In this document: positions 38,124 to 47,761 of the stretch, one piece after another
Layout of the letters: the number at the start of each line of letters is the position of its first letter
How positions within the stretch are numbered: the stretch's first letter is position 1
Origin: CAVVEQ01 sp963828855
Lineage (GTDB): Bacteria; Chloroflexota; Anaerolineae; Anaerolineales; Anaerolineaceae
NCBI GenBank assembly: GCA_963828855.1
Contig: CAWHGB010000008.1
Location: 433,561 to 497,560 of the forward strand
Direction: 5' to 3'
Length of the DNA: 64,000 nt
Notes under the pieces: generated by a model
Databases searched by the model: none
Told to the model about the DNA's origin: nothing
Seen by the model: only the letters and a program-made list of their open reading frames with translations
Translations under genes and position numbers: made by a program

Positions 38124-40030
38124 GAGATTGTGTTCAAGATTTGTTGATATATTCCTTTTTCATCTTCTTCGTCAGTAAACATATCCAATGTGTAAATGTT
38201 GTAATCTTTTTCAATCAGGCTATACATTCTATTAGCTTTATCGTTTAGATTTTGTAAAATAACTTGATCTACTGAATTATGGTATTGAAGAAAATAATAA
38301 TTTGCTTGATTAATTTCTGATCCGCCTACCCTATGGATACGGTCTAGAGATTGTAAATATTGTGCAGATTAAAAGACAAATCATAATATATTGCTTTAAA
38401 ACATGTCTTATGAAGAGAAATTGATTCAGCACATGCAGCTGGATTGGCAATTAATATGTCCAATCCACTATCCTTAAGGATAAATTCCTCTCGGATTTCA
38501 TCTCTTGTTTTCTCATCGGAAAATGAAGTACTTTCTGTTGGGGTTTCACCAAAAATAATTTCGCATCGAATTTTTTTTGTGTCAATTTCCTGCTTGATGA
38601 GTTTCTAGTTCCAATGAAATTTGACCAGATTACTACTTTTTCGTTTTTATTATGCAAGTCTGAAATCATTTCTAATAAATATTCGATTTTCGCTGGCTTT
38701 TCTAATAAATCATATTTTCGAATTATTGAGGTTAAATGATTTTCATTTTTCAATAAATCTTCATCATATTCAATGATCGCCATTGAAAGTAATTTTGCGT
38801 AAGAAGTACATTGCCTCAACCTGATGATCCGCCTCTTAATTAATCGATTGATTAAATCAATATTTAGAAGATAATCGTTTCTAGAGTAATCTCTAATTTT
38901 ATTGACAATCGCATCGTATAATATTTTTTCTATACTTATTCATTTCAATTATGATTGGGGTATGAAAGACTGGAGGGATTAGACCAAGTTCTTTTTTCTT
39001 ACCCTATAGAATAAAGGGTCTAATATTATCTTCTAATATTCTCTTCGCCCCGATCATATCTTTTTGTTTTTCACATATTAATATTTGTGATTTTAGATTT
39101 TCATCTAACGGTGGATTATCTGGGTATAAGAAATCGAACATATTAAAAACATCTGAAAAAGATTTAGGTAGAGGGGTGCCTGTAAGAATGGCTCGGAATT
39201 TTGCAAAAGGCGCTAATGATAAGACAGAATTAGCCCATTCCCCATTAACCTGTTTAATATAGTGGGCTTCATCAACAATTAAGAATGCTTTAATCGCTGG
39301 ATTCATTAAGAACTTTTTCAACTTCATCTACATCATTTAATAGTGTCTGAGGTGGTTAAATAAAGCTCACCAATATTTCCAAAAAAACTATAATATTCAA
39401 GTTTTCTTCAAATTAGTCACCGCCAGCTAATATTCGAACATCGGGAACGCGCCCTAAAGTTGCTGAGAATTCGTCTCTCCAAGAACTAAAACAAGCAGGT
39501 GGACCTATCACATATAAAACATTAACTAATCCTATCTGTTCGTAGCTTCTCATATGCAGCAAGGATAACTGACGTTTTTCCCACTTCCAGGTACTGAAAA
39601 ATTAGCCCCGTTTTTAACTAACAAATAATTTGAAATGCAGCTTTCTTTTGGTGATCGATTAATTTACGATTTAATTTATTCTAAAAAATGAATTTATTTC
39701 CCCAAATTGTTCTTTATTGTAAATGCCGTTTTTAAAATCCCTCCCGGATACGATTACTTTACGAAATTCATTCTTTTTGTTTTCGTAATTCCGAATTATT
39801 TCTTCACAACTTTCTGAAAATCGTATTGGCAAATTAACATCTGCGAAATATTCTTGGATTTTTAGTAACAATTCATTAGGAAAATCAACTTCCGACTGGA
39901 ATTCATTAGAAGAATTTTTGGAAAAACCAAAGTATTTTAATTGGCTTTTTTGAACAGAAGATAAATTACTTCCAAGGTCAATAATTATTATTTTGTTATT
40001 CTTAATATCAATTTTGACTTCTGGATTCAT
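38120..40030 (-). pseudogene. SNF2-family helicase, multiple frameshifts
   Basis: Assembled across frames, a protein of about 635 residues appears. The N-terminal frame (40030 to 39671, MNPEVKIDIKNNKIIII) is followed by GANFSVPGSGKTSVILAAYE (Walker A, about 39590), then NVLYVIGPPACFSSW. FLIVDEAHYIKQVNGEWANS (DEAH box) and AILTGTPLPKSFSDVF (motif III) lie at 39170-39290. The C-terminal half has KVVIWSNFIG and, near 38330, QSLDRIHRVGGSE, the SNF2 motif VI. It is a DNA translocase. The order matches SNF2 helicases in restriction and defence clusters. It begins 3 bases after the ParB-like stop. Confidence 0.72.
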
Positions 40031-40033
40031 TAC

Positions 40034-41459
40034 TTAGATCTTTTTTTCAAAATCATATAAATCTTTTTCAAGTGAATCAATTCGATTTCTTATTTTTTTA
40101 ATTAATGATTTCACTATCGATATATCAGAAGGGTTGATAGTGTTTATTACAATATCTTCATGATTTAATTTTTTCTAATGCTTGGTCAAGCAATTCCTTT
40201 GGCGTCTCTTTTGCTCGAATAAATTCATATTCATTTTTTGCATTTTTTACATGTTGGAATAATTGCGTTTGGTATTTATTTGCCCATAGTTTATCTTTTG
40301 TTAATTCATCAGGGTCATTCCCATCTATCCTTGCCTAAATTGAGATCATGTGAAATTTTGTTCAGCTCAAATAATTCTTTTTTTGCTTTGGGGTTCTTAA
40401 TCCATTTTGATAAATCGCGAATAATCTGATGGGCTTTTCCTAACCCCTTAAATTCTCTTTTTCGAATAATCTTAAAAGCGACATCCTCGATTTTCCCTAC
40501 CTCATTCTCGCTGACTCCCAAATCAATTCTCTGTTTGCTATCAATTATTTTTTTGTATACATGATTGTAATAATCTAGAAAAGCTTGCCATCTCCCTTCT
40601 CTATCACCTATTCCAGAAGCTATTGTTGTATATAAACCCTCTCGATCAAGTGTTTCAAGATATCTATCATACATTCCAAGGGTTTTAAATATTCTTCTTG
40701 AAATTTCTTATCTTTCTTTAAATTACTATCATTAAGACCCGCATAAATCGGATCGTCTCTTAATTGTTCTTCTAAATTCATGCCCATTTCTATCTTTCTC
40801 TTTATAGAAAGAGCAGTATTAAAATTTTGAATATTCAGCTTTTCCCTCACTCTGGTGTTGATATCTGTTTTCAATTTCTTCAATTTCAAGTAATGTAGGA
40901 GTTCCACCCTGTTCACTTTTTCCGGGTAGGATTACTACTTTCATCACTTTAATTAAGCCTGGCTTTTTTTGGTTGATTCGATCAATAATCATTTTTCGGC
41001 GATTACCATTAATTAAGAATCCATCACAAGTCACGATGGCTGGTTCTCGTTGTGATTCTTGTAAAATGGATCTCTCAAGCTCAGCGTTTTTTTCAGGGTC
41101 ATTTTTATCCAACATTTTTCGAAGCTCATCTTGAGCTTCTTTCGATTTTTCGTCTAGATTCCAAATTCCCTTTCAAAACTAATTACATCAGCTCGAATTC
41201 TTCCATTATCTTTACGAAACCTAAGTAATTCCACTGGAACGTAGTAAATTTCTCTTTCAATTCCATCTTTCTTCTTTCATTCCTGAAATAAAATAACGGT
41301 TTTTTGTGGTTTTGCACCTAACGTTTTTCTGTTTTCTATCTCAAATGCAAAATCTGCAATAATTTCTATTGTTTTTTTGTCAATTTTGGACACTATAATT
41401 CTGACACTTAATTTGCGGTTTGTATAAATATAAGGAAAGCCTCCTTTGAGGATTTTCAA
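40034..41459 (-). pseudogene. ParB/sulfiredoxin-like domain protein, multiple frameshifts
   Basis: Read across frames, a protein of about 470 residues is found. The N-terminal region contains YVPVELLRFRKDNGRIRADVI and, further on, EPAIVTCDGFLINGNRRKMI, the ParB-like IxxDGxxxxGNRR core. After it come helical stretches (ALSIKRKIEMGMNLEEQL, RYLETLDREGLYTTIASG, GRWQAFLDYYNHVYKK) and the end RNRIDSLEKDLYDFEKK. ParB-like domains bind or cut nucleotides and DNA. The start is unclear: TTG 41459 or GTG 41393. It heads the island operon and precedes the helicase by 3 bases. I know no exact match. Confidence 0.65.
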
Positions 41460-41472
41460 GAGAGGCTTTCTT
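41435..41472. terminator. Hairpin at the right edge of the island
   Basis: GAAAGCCTC and GAGGCTTTC pair across about 20 bases. It lies after ftsK and before the ParB-like gene. There is no long T-run on either strand, so termination is uncertain. It could instead be part of the ParB-like gene's leader. Confidence 0.4.
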
Positions 41473-41502
41473 AATAATTAGTGTTAGATGCAAAAATTAT
41501 TT

Positions 41503-41551
41503 CGTAAGCCCCCCGCCGGACCTGGGGGTGATCCGGACGGGGGGGCTTCGC
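41503..41551 (-). terminator. GC-rich hairpin after ftsK
   Basis: Directly after the ftsK stop, AAGCCCCCC with GTCCGGA pairs with TCCGGCG and GGGGGGCTT around a loop of C residues. It is long and very stable. The T-run is short, so termination is likely but not certain. It also marks where the AT-rich island begins. Confidence 0.55.
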
Positions 41552-43963
41552 CTAGGAATCCGCCGCTGGGGCGGTGTTACCAAAATCTAAAATCTCACGC
41601 ACCTGCGAATTGGGCAGGGGTCCCGAGATGATGTGCTGCTCCTCCATGGAGTCGATCAGGCGCGCGGCGCGGGTGTAGCCCACGCGCATCCTGCGCTGCA
41701 GCATGCTGATGGATGCCCTGCCCTCCCTGCGGACGAGCGAGATGGCATCCCCGAGCAGTGGATCCTGGTTGGAAGGCGCGCCCGGAATCCCACAAGGAAC
41801 CCTGCGCAGAGCGGCACGCCCTGCGGCTGCAGGTTGATCGGCTCCACGGTCGCGGGTTCGGGCGCCGCGCCGCCCAGGGAGCTGGCCATCAGCCGCCAGG
41901 TATCCACCAGGCGGTTGATCTCCTGGTCCGAAACATACGCGCCCTGCAGGCGCACCGGCGCGGGGGCATCCGGAGCCTGGAAGAGCATATCCCCGCGCCC
42001 GAGCAGGCGCTCCGCGCCGGGCTGGTCGAGGATCACGCGGCGAATCGGTATTGCTGGCAACCGCGAAGGCGATGCGGGCGGGGAAATTGGCCTTGATCAG
42101 CCCGGTGAGCACATCCACCGAGGGGCGCTGGGTGGCGATGATCAGGTGGATGCCGGTGGCGCGGGCAAGCTGGGCAAGGCGGGTGAGCGAGCGCTCGGTC
42201 TCCTCGGCGGCCAGCATCATCAGGTCGGCCAATTCGTCGATCACCACCACCAGGTAGGGCAGATGGGGATTCGTCTTGGCGTTATAGGCCTTGATATCGC
42301 GCACGCCGCTCTCGGCGAACTTGCGGAAGCGGCTGTCCATCTCGCGGATCACCCACTGCAGCGCGCCGATCACCTTATCCGTCTCGGTGATCACCGGGGC
42401 GAGCAGGTGCGGGATGCCGTTGTAGGCGGTCAGCTCCACGCGCTTGGGGTCCACCAGCACCAGGCGAAGCTCGGCGGGGGTGTTATTGAGCAGCAGGCAG
42501 GAGAGGATGGCGTTGACGCACACGCTCTTGCCCGAGCCGGTGGTGCCGGCGATCATCAGATGCGGCATGGCGGAAAGATCGCAGGCGGCGGCGCGCCCGG
42601 CCACATCCTTGCCCAGGGCAAAACGCAGCGGCGAGCGCATCTTCTTGAAAGTGTCGGATTCGATCAGCTCGCGCAGGGCTACCAGGCTGATCTCGGTGTT
42701 GGGCACCTCGATGCCCACGTACATGTGCCCGGGGACGGGCGCCTGGATGCGGATGCGCGGGGCGGCCAGGGCCAGGGCCAGGTCGTCGGTGAGGCGCACG
42801 ATCTGCGAGACGCGCACGCGGGTGCGTCCCTGGCGCGTCTCGATGAAATCGGGCTCCACGCCGAACTGGGTGACGGTGGGTCCGCGCTGGATCTCCACCA
42901 CGTGGGCGGGCACACCGAAGGAGGCCAGGGTCTGCTCGATGATCTGGGCGCGTTCCTTATCCACCCCGGCGCGGATGAAGGTGGGCGAGGCCGGGTCGAG
43001 GATGTTCTCCACCACCGGCAGCGCCCAGGGGGTCTCCACGGCTGGCGCGGCATTGGCGATGGCCGCCAGGGCGGAGGGTTTCGCGTTATTCGTATGCGGA
43101 GCCGTGATGGGTTTCGCGGCGAACGAAGCGGAAGCCCTGGCAGGCGCGGCGATACGGGTTTGATAGGAAGGCGAGATGGGGGTGAAATCGTCGGTCAGCT
43201 CGGTGAAGGGCGAGGCGGCCGGCGGGGGGTTGGAAGCGCGGGAGGGCTGCGAGCTGCGCATGCGGTCCGAGCGCGGGGCGCGGCGGGCTTTCCACCAGGC
43301 CAGGAAATCCTCCCCGGCGTGGGCAAAGGAGCGGATCAGGTCCGGCAGGGAGAGATCCAGGGTGAGCGCCAGCGCCACCAGCAGCCAGGCGATCCACACC
43401 GCGATGGCACCCAGCGGCCCCAGCCCCTGCATGATCACCGTGCCGAACATGGCCCCGAGCGCCCCCGAGAAGGCTGCCCCGGCGATGAAGTAGATGAGGG
43501 TGAAGAGGTTCAGGAGCAGCAGACCGATGCCCACCAGGCGGGCAGCCGAAAAATGCGGCAGCTTCTCCCAGGAGCGGAAGAGCACCCACATGCCCACCAC
43601 GAAGAAGGCGATGGGGATGAGGAACGCGCCGATCCCGGCGATCTGGTAAAAGAATTCGCTGAGCCCGCCGGTGAAGCTGCTCTTGGCGGGCGAGACCAGC
43701 GCAAGGAAGGCAAGCAGGCCGACGAAAGTGATCAGCACCCCGCTGAAATCCAGCTTCTTTTCCGGGGTGAGCGGCTTCATCTTGACCTTGAAGCCCAGGA
43801 CCTTGGAGGTACGCGCGCGCGGCGCGGCTTTCGTGGAAGGGCGGCTGGAGCGGGAGGAGGTCTGCGAGTATTCAAAAAAGCGCGTGCGCTTCTTTTTTAC
43901 CCCGGTGGCGTAAGGATCGGGCGGCTCGGTGAAGGGAGGGGTCTGGTTGCGGGTGACTGCCAT
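41552..43963 (-). CDS. ftsK: DNA translocase FtsK/SpoIIIE, internally frameshifted
   Basis: This protein of about 800 residues pumps chromosomal DNA through the closing septum. It starts with a basic/proline linker, then four or so membrane helices (about residues 75-205), a linker, and the motor. GTTGSGKSVCVNAILSCLLL is Walker A, and LPYLVVVIDELADLMMLA is Walker B. After FAVASNTDS the frame shifts (41970-42060), runs out of phase, and returns near 41780 with the gamma domain (DAISLVRREGRASISMLQRR). The correct middle (RVILDQPGAERLLGRGDMLF) is in another frame. It is essential or nearly so, which argues that the indels are sequencing errors. Confidence 0.9.
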   Translation of the reverse strand: MAVTRNQTPPFTEPPDPYATGVKKKRTRFFEYSQTSSRSSRPSTKAAPRARTSKVLGFKVKMKPLTPEKKLDFSGVLITFVGLLAFLALVSPAKSSFTGGLSEFFYQIAGIGAFLIPIAFFVVGMWVLFRSWEKLPHFSAARLVGIGLLLLNLFTLIYFIAGAAFSGALGAMFGTVIMQGLGPLGAIAVWIAWLLVALALTLDLSLPDLIRSFAHAGEDFLAWWKARRAPRSDRMRSSQPSRASNPPPAASPFTELTDDFTPISPSYQTRIAAPARASASFAAKPITAPHTNNAKPSALAAIANAAPAVETPWALPVVENILDPASPTFIRAGVDKERAQIIEQTLASFGVPAHVVEIQRGPTVTQFGVEPDFIETRQGRTRVRVSQIVRLTDDLALALAAPRIRIQAPVPGHMYVGIEVPNTEISLVALRELIESDTFKKMRSPLRFALGKDVAGRAAACDLSAMPHLMIAGTTGSGKSVCVNAILSCLLLNNTPAELRLVLVDPKRVELTAYNGIPHLLAPVITETDKVIGALQWVIREMDSRFRKFAESGVRDIKAYNAKTNPHLPYLVVVIDELADLMMLAAEETERSLTRLAQLARATGIHLIIATQRPSVDVLTGLIKANFPARIAFAVASNTDSPRDPRPARRGAPARARGYALPGSGCPRAGAPAGRVCFGPGDQPPGGYLAADGQLPGRRGARTRDRGADQPAAAGRAALRRVPCGIPGAPSNQDPLLGDAISLVRREGRASISMLQRRMRVGYTRAARLIDSMEEQHIISGPLPNSQVREILDFGNTAPAADS

Positions 43964-43995
43964 TGTGTGTTCTTTCGGTGAATAGCATTAAACGT

Positions 43996-44030
43996 ACATC
44001 ACCCGGTGCAAGTTGCATGCCGGGTGATGT
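43996..44030 (-). terminator. Hairpin between ftsK and the aminotransferase
   Basis: ACATCACCCGG pairs with CCGGGTGATGT around a 13-base loop. It lies after the aminotransferase stop on the minus strand. The following T-tract is weak. Confidence 0.5.
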
Positions 44031-44054
44031 TGGATCGGTTAAGAATGGTGATCG

Positions 44055-45131
44055 TTACTTGGGCTGGGAGGCGTCGAACTCTTCCATCAGCGCGAGCAGC
44101 TTCTCCACATCGCTCATCTGGATCTCGCCCATGTGGGCGATGCGGTAGGTGGCGTCCTTCAGTTTGCCGTAGCCATTGGCGATGCGCATGCCTTTGGTCA
44201 GGAGGAACTTGTTGAGCGCTGAGATATCCCAACCACGGGCGTTGTGCACGGTGGAGACCGTCTTGGAGCGGTAGGGGTCGGCAGCCAGCGGCTTCATCCC
44301 CAGCGATTCAGCCCAGGCCTGCGTGCGGCGGGCCATGGATGCGTGACGCGCGAAGCGCGCATCCAACCCCTCGGCCAGCATACGCTCGAGCTGCACGTCC
44401 AGGGCGAAGATGAGGGACATGGCGGGGGTCATGGGGGTGGAATCCTTGACGCGGTGCTTTTCGAGCAGGAGGATATCGAAATACCAGCCTCGGTTCGAAA
44501 CCGTCGCGGCTTTTTGCATGGCGCGCTCGTTCACCCCGGCAAAGGAAAGCCCGGGCGGCAGGGCGAAGCATTTTTGCGAGGAAGTGAGCAGGAAATCAAT
44601 GCCCCACTCGTCCATGGGGATCTTGACCCCGCCCAGCGAGGAGACCGCGTCCACGGCGATGAGCGTATCCGGGCTGGCTTCGCGCACCGCCTGGCAGAGC
44701 GCGCCCACCGGGTTCTCGGCGCCGGTGGAGGTCTCATTGTGGACGATCAGCACCAGCTCGTAATGCTTGGCTTTCAACGCGTCGCGCAGTTGGTCGGGCT
44801 GGAACACCTGCCCCCACTCCGCCTCGATCTTATCCGTCTGTTTGCCGTTGGCCACCGCCACGTCGTACCAGCGCTGGGCAAAAGCGCCATTCACGCAGGC
44901 AAGGACGGAGCTCTCGGCCAGGTTGCGGACGGCCATTTCCTGCATCCCGGAGCCGGAATGCGTGCCCTGGAAGACGCGATGCTCGGTGAAGAAGACCTGC
45001 TTCAATCGCTCGCCGGTGGAGGCGAACATGGCTTCAAAATCCTTGCTTCTGTGCGGAAGCATGGGCTTGGCCTGGGCGGCCAGCACCTTGGGATCAACAT
45101 CCACGGGACCGGGGACAAACATGGGGGACAT
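44055..45131 (-). CDS. Class V aminotransferase (serine-pyruvate/alanine-glyoxylate type)
   Basis: The ATG at 45131 follows AGGAG at a normal distance; the longer frame to 45179 is not used. The 358-residue PLP enzyme starts MFVPGPVDV, a family hallmark. HRSKDFEAMF, TSTGAENPVG, the DAVSSLGGVKIPMDEW (Asp contacting PLP nitrogen) and TSSQKCFALPPGLSF (Lys Schiff base) follow. NGYGKLKDATYRIAHMGEIQ closes the C-domain. Members transfer amino groups from serine or alanine to pyruvate or glyoxylate. Exact substrates cannot be fixed. A phosphoglycerate-dehydrogenase-like gene is at 57209, which may feed related serine metabolism. Confidence 0.85.
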   Translation of the reverse strand: MSPMFVPGPVDVDPKVLAAQAKPMLPHRSKDFEAMFASTGERLKQVFFTEHRVFQGTHSGSGMQEMAVRNLAESSVLACVNGAFAQRWYDVAVANGKQTDKIEAEWGQVFQPDQLRDALKAKHYELVLIVHNETSTGAENPVGALCQAVREASPDTLIAVDAVSSLGGVKIPMDEWGIDFLLTSSQKCFALPPGLSFAGVNERAMQKAATVSNRGWYFDILLLEKHRVKDSTPMTPAMSLIFALDVQLERMLAEGLDARFARHASMARRTQAWAESLGMKPLAADPYRSKTVSTVHNARGWDISALNKFLLTKGMRIANGYGKLKDATYRIAHMGEIQMSDVEKLLALMEEFDASQPK

Positions 45132-45186
45132 AGGACGCTCCTGGATATAAAGATGAAACCGCCGCGGGGGCGGCGGCATCGGGTAA

Positions 45187-45420
45187 TTATATGAAGAAGG
45201 ATAGGGCGATCAGGACGACGACAAACGAGGTAGCCAGGATGGCAATGCGGCGGAGGTCCTTGACCACGTAGGTGTAATCGGGGTTGAATTCGGAAACGGT
45301 TGTCAGCCGGGAAGGACCCGCAGACTGGGGGACGGCAGTGGTGACCGCGGCAACCTGCGCGGGGGCGATGGCCGAAGGTGCGGGGGTTTTACGGGCCTGG
45401 CGTTTGGTTTTCTTGGGCAT
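45187..45420 (-). CDS. Small single-span membrane protein
   Basis: The ATG at 45420 has the site AGGAG upstream, giving 77 residues. It begins with a very basic stretch (MPKKTKRQARKTPAPS), continues with an Ala/Pro/Thr linker, and ends in one membrane helix (IAILATSFVVVLIALSFFI). The basic N-terminus should face the cytoplasm. I do not recognise the family. It is between the aminotransferase and the sortase, all on the same strand. Its small size and tail-anchor design suit a regulator or an accessory of a membrane complex, but nothing else points to a role. Confidence 0.7.
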   Translation of the reverse strand: MPKKTKRQARKTPAPSAIAPAQVAAVTTAVPQSAGPSRLTTVSEFNPDYTYVVKDLRRIAILATSFVVVLIALSFFI

Positions 45421-45444
45421 CAACAAACTCCTGAAATTGGATTG

Positions 45445-46356
45445 CTACTGCGATTTCAGTTGGGCCAGCACGACGATGCGCTGGGTATCGACCATGTAAG
45501 GGTAGCAGGATATCAATGTTACCACAGCTTCGGGCGACTGGTTCAAAAGATCCACCCGGTTGGGGTCGACGATGGCGGAATCCACCACGGTGTAGACGTA
45601 ATCCTGCTTCTGGGTGGAAAGGACGATCTCGTCGCCCACTTTAAGCTTATCCAGGTCGCGGAAAGCCTCGCCATAGATATCGTTGTGGGCCGAAAGGACG
45701 ATGTTACCCCTTTCGCCCGGGTTGGGCGAACCCAGACCCTGCCCCACGCCCTTCTTGAGCTGGTCCCAGCCGTCGCCCTGCACGACCACCTGGTCCACGC
45801 CGATGGCGGGGATACGGATATTGCGCGCGGTTTCCGGTCCCTGGGTGGGCAGGGGCAGCGCGGCCAGGGATTGGACCACCGGGCGCAGGTGGGCGGGGAT
45901 CTCGGCTTCGTTGAATTGCGGTTCGCGCCCGCCCACGGGAGGCGTGTGCCCGCCGGGGAGGACGACCGCGGTGATGAGCGCGGTGGGGGTGGCTTTGGGT
46001 GAATCCAGCGCGGAGGCGACTTCGGTGTTGAGCGCGCGCAGCAAATTGGCGCCGTTGAGCAGCACCAGCAGCAGGCCGATCACCGCCATGATCTCCACGA
46101 AAAAGAGCACCCGGTCCATCACCTTGCGCTTTCTGCTGGGTTTGCGCGGGGGGTGTTGGGCATCTCCTGCCGGGTCCTCCCCATGCTCGGAGGCAAGGTC
46201 CTCCGGCGGGTTGCCATCCACGGGCTGGACGTTGATCACCCTGCCCGTGCGGCGGAAGTGCTCCAATCGGGTGCGGTGGCTGGCGCGGCTCTTGGCCACC
46301 AACAGGCGGCGCAGCTCCTCGGAGGTCAGTTGTTCGGGGGTTTTCTCTTTGGCCAT
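45445..46356 (-). CDS. Sortase-family transpeptidase
   Basis: This 303-residue protein has a long basic cytoplasmic N-terminus, one membrane helix (about residues 82-105) and an extracellular sortase beta-barrel. The catalytic residues are visible: His in NIVLSAHND, Cys in VTLISCYPYMVDT and Arg in TQRIVVLAQL. The TLxTC-type box reads TLISC. It likely joins surface proteins to the envelope or to each other. No LPxTG-type substrate was spotted in the window. Its long N-terminal tail is unusual for housekeeping sortases and resembles the class D/E type. Confidence 0.88.
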   Translation of the reverse strand: MAKEKTPEQLTSEELRRLLVAKSRASHRTRLEHFRRTGRVINVQPVDGNPPEDLASEHGEDPAGDAQHPPRKPSRKRKVMDRVLFFVEIMAVIGLLLVLLNGANLLRALNTEVASALDSPKATPTALITAVVLPGGHTPPVGGREPQFNEAEIPAHLRPVVQSLAALPLPTQGPETARNIRIPAIGVDQVVVQGDGWDQLKKGVGQGLGSPNPGERGNIVLSAHNDIYGEAFRDLDKLKVGDEIVLSTQKQDYVYTVVDSAIVDPNRVDLLNQSPEAVVTLISCYPYMVDTQRIVVLAQLKSQ

Positions 46357-46397
46357 GGGTTCGCAGGAATTATAACGTAAGGAAATGAAGGGGTTGA

Positions 46398-46799
46398 ATG
46401 GTTGATTCAGTGAATGGTGGTTGGTATGATATGGACATGGATAGTCAGGGGTTGCAATTTATCGACCAGCCGGTGGAAGTGATCTTTGATACCCAGCCAG
46501 CGCTGGAAAAATCCCCGCCCTGCCCGGATGGCTTCACCTGGCTGGGGGAAACCTACCGGGTGGAGGAGATGCTGGCGGAGTGGAGCAGCTTCGCGCGGCG
46601 CGGCAGGATGGCCAACAACATGTCCCCCGAGCATTCTGCGCGGTCCGCGGTGAAAGGCTCCTGGGGCGTGGGTCGCTTCTTCTTCCGCGTGCGCGTGACG
46701 GGTGGGCGAATCTTCGATCTCTACTACGACCGGGCTCCCGAAGATGCCTCCCACAGAAAGGGAAGATGGGTGCTTCTGGCTGAAAGATCAGAACATTGA
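46398..46799 (+). CDS. DUF6504-like hypothetical protein
   Basis: This 133-residue soluble protein begins MVDSVNGGWYDMDMD; a start at a later Met is possible. The body has QFIDQPVEVIFDTQPALEKSPPC, DGFTWLGETYRVEEMLAEWSSF, and GVGRFFFRVRVTGGRIFDLYYDR. This pattern, with PxxFxWxGxxYxVxxxLxxW, is that of the DUF6504 family, known widely in actinobacteria and Chloroflexota. No function is established. It diverges from the sortase gene. Confidence 0.65.
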   Translation: MVDSVNGGWYDMDMDSQGLQFIDQPVEVIFDTQPALEKSPPCPDGFTWLGETYRVEEMLAEWSSFARRGRMANNMSPEHSARSAVKGSWGVGRFFFRVRVTGGRIFDLYYDRAPEDASHRKGRWVLLAERSEH

Positions 46800-46875
46800 T
46801 TTCGAGGTTCCAACTTCTTTTCTATTCTCAACATAAATATTATTCAACACTTTATTAATATTATTGATTTTTCTA

Positions 46876-46903
46876 TTGACTTAATCAATATTTATGATAT
46901 TAT
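46876..46903 (+). promoter_or_regulatory. Promoter of the DUF2089 operon, with a palindrome
   Basis: TTGACT (46876-46881) is 16 bases from TATTAT (46898-46903). The -35 lies inside the imperfect palindrome ATTGA-CTTAA-TCAAT (46875-46889), a plausible operator. The DUF2089 protein that follows is a predicted DNA-binding regulator, so autoregulation is possible but not shown. Confidence 0.5.
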
Positions 46904-46954
46904 TATTGCAGTTTCTGGAATAAAGTTAAAGATAATTTATAGAAAGGAGTGAAT

Positions 46955-47365
46955 ATGGCAAACAAAATCCCTGTCTGCCCGGTGTGTGGAAGCGAGATGT
47001 CGATCACCCGCCTGCAGTGCCCGACGTGCGATATCGAGATCAGCGGGCATTTCAACGCCGGCAGCAACCCTTTTTCAGCCCTGACCCCCGAGCAGTTGCA
47101 GTTCGTGGTCACCTTCGTGCGCTGCGAGGGGCGGTTCAACCGCATGGAGGAGGAGCTGAAGCTCTCCTACCCCACCCTGCGCAGCCGCTTCAACGAGATC
47201 CTGGCCGCGATGGGCTTCGAACCCGGCAAAGAGGAAACCTTAAAGCTGGGGCCTGAAGACCGCCGCCGGATCCTCGATGACCTGGACGCGGGAAAGATCA
47301 CCGCCGCCGAAGCCCAATTGAGGCTGGCGGGTAAAAAAGAAACGAACGCCACGGTAACGGCGTAG
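46955..47365 (+). CDS. DUF2089-family zinc-ribbon regulator
   Basis: ATG 46955 follows AAAGGAG; a GTG six bases before is less likely. The 136-residue protein has an N-terminal zinc ribbon (CPVCGSEMSITRLQCPTCDI) and a helix-turn-helix-like part with LTPEQLQFVVTFVRCEGRFNRMEEELKLSYPTLRSRFNEIL. This matches DUF2089, thought to be a transcription regulator. The end (GKITAAEAQLRL) resembles the start of the next protein's SHOCT-like domain. The two genes are 15 bases apart, and an MFS exporter follows, so all three should be one operon. Confidence 0.82.
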   Translation: MANKIPVCPVCGSEMSITRLQCPTCDIEISGHFNAGSNPFSALTPEQLQFVVTFVRCEGRFNRMEEELKLSYPTLRSRFNEILAAMGFEPGKEETLKLGPEDRRRILDDLDAGKITAAEAQLRLAGKKETNATVTA

Positions 47366-47380
47366 ATAGGAGAAGAGAAA

Positions 47381-47761
47381 ATGGTTACGAATGAAGAACG
47401 AATGAAAATATTGAAAATGCTGCAGGAGGGCAAGATCAGCGCGGATGAGGCAGCCAGCCTGCTGGAATCCCTCGATCAGGGCGAAGGCACGCTGAAAGGC
47501 GAAGTGGTCAACCGGAACCTGAACGGGCGTTGGTTCAGAGTGCGGGTCACCGACAAAAAGAACGACAAGGTGAAAGTGAACGTGCGCCTGCCGCTCAGCC
47601 TGGTGGGTGTGGGCTTGCGCCTGGGAAAGAAATATTCCCCGGAGATGGAAGACTTGGATATCGAGGAGATCTTCCAGGCCATCCAGGCTGGCGAGCTGGG
47701 GCAGATCGTGGACGTGGAGGATGAAGAGGAAGGCGAACATGTTCAGGTGTATGTGGAATGA
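47381..47761 (+). CDS. SHOCT/YvlB-type small protein
   Basis: This 126-residue protein opens with ERMKILKMLQEGKISADEAASLLESL, the helical hairpin of YvlB-type and SHOCT-like proteins that works as a small oligomerisation domain. The middle has a beta-rich RWFRVRVTDKKNDKVKVNVRLPL with a family-like fold, and the acidic C-terminus (DVEDEEEGEHVQVYVE) is exposed. It is next to DUF2089 in many genomes, where the two are thought to act together. Its last 4 bases overlap the exporter start. Confidence 0.75.
   Translation: MVTNEERMKILKMLQEGKISADEAASLLESLDQGEGTLKGEVVNRNLNGRWFRVRVTDKKNDKVKVNVRLPLSLVGVGLRLGKKYSPEMEDLDIEEIFQAIQAGELGQIVDVEDEEEGEHVQVYVE

Noticed and set aside
41552..43963. FtsK as a real pseudogene
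   Set aside because: The frame returns to the correct phase before the gamma domain, which is expected of two compensating sequence errors and not of decay.
41633..43981. A 782-codon open frame opposite ftsK
   Set aside because: It mirrors the GC-rich ftsK gene and encodes a low-complexity Gly/Arg/Asp/His-rich sequence. No signal or motif supports it.
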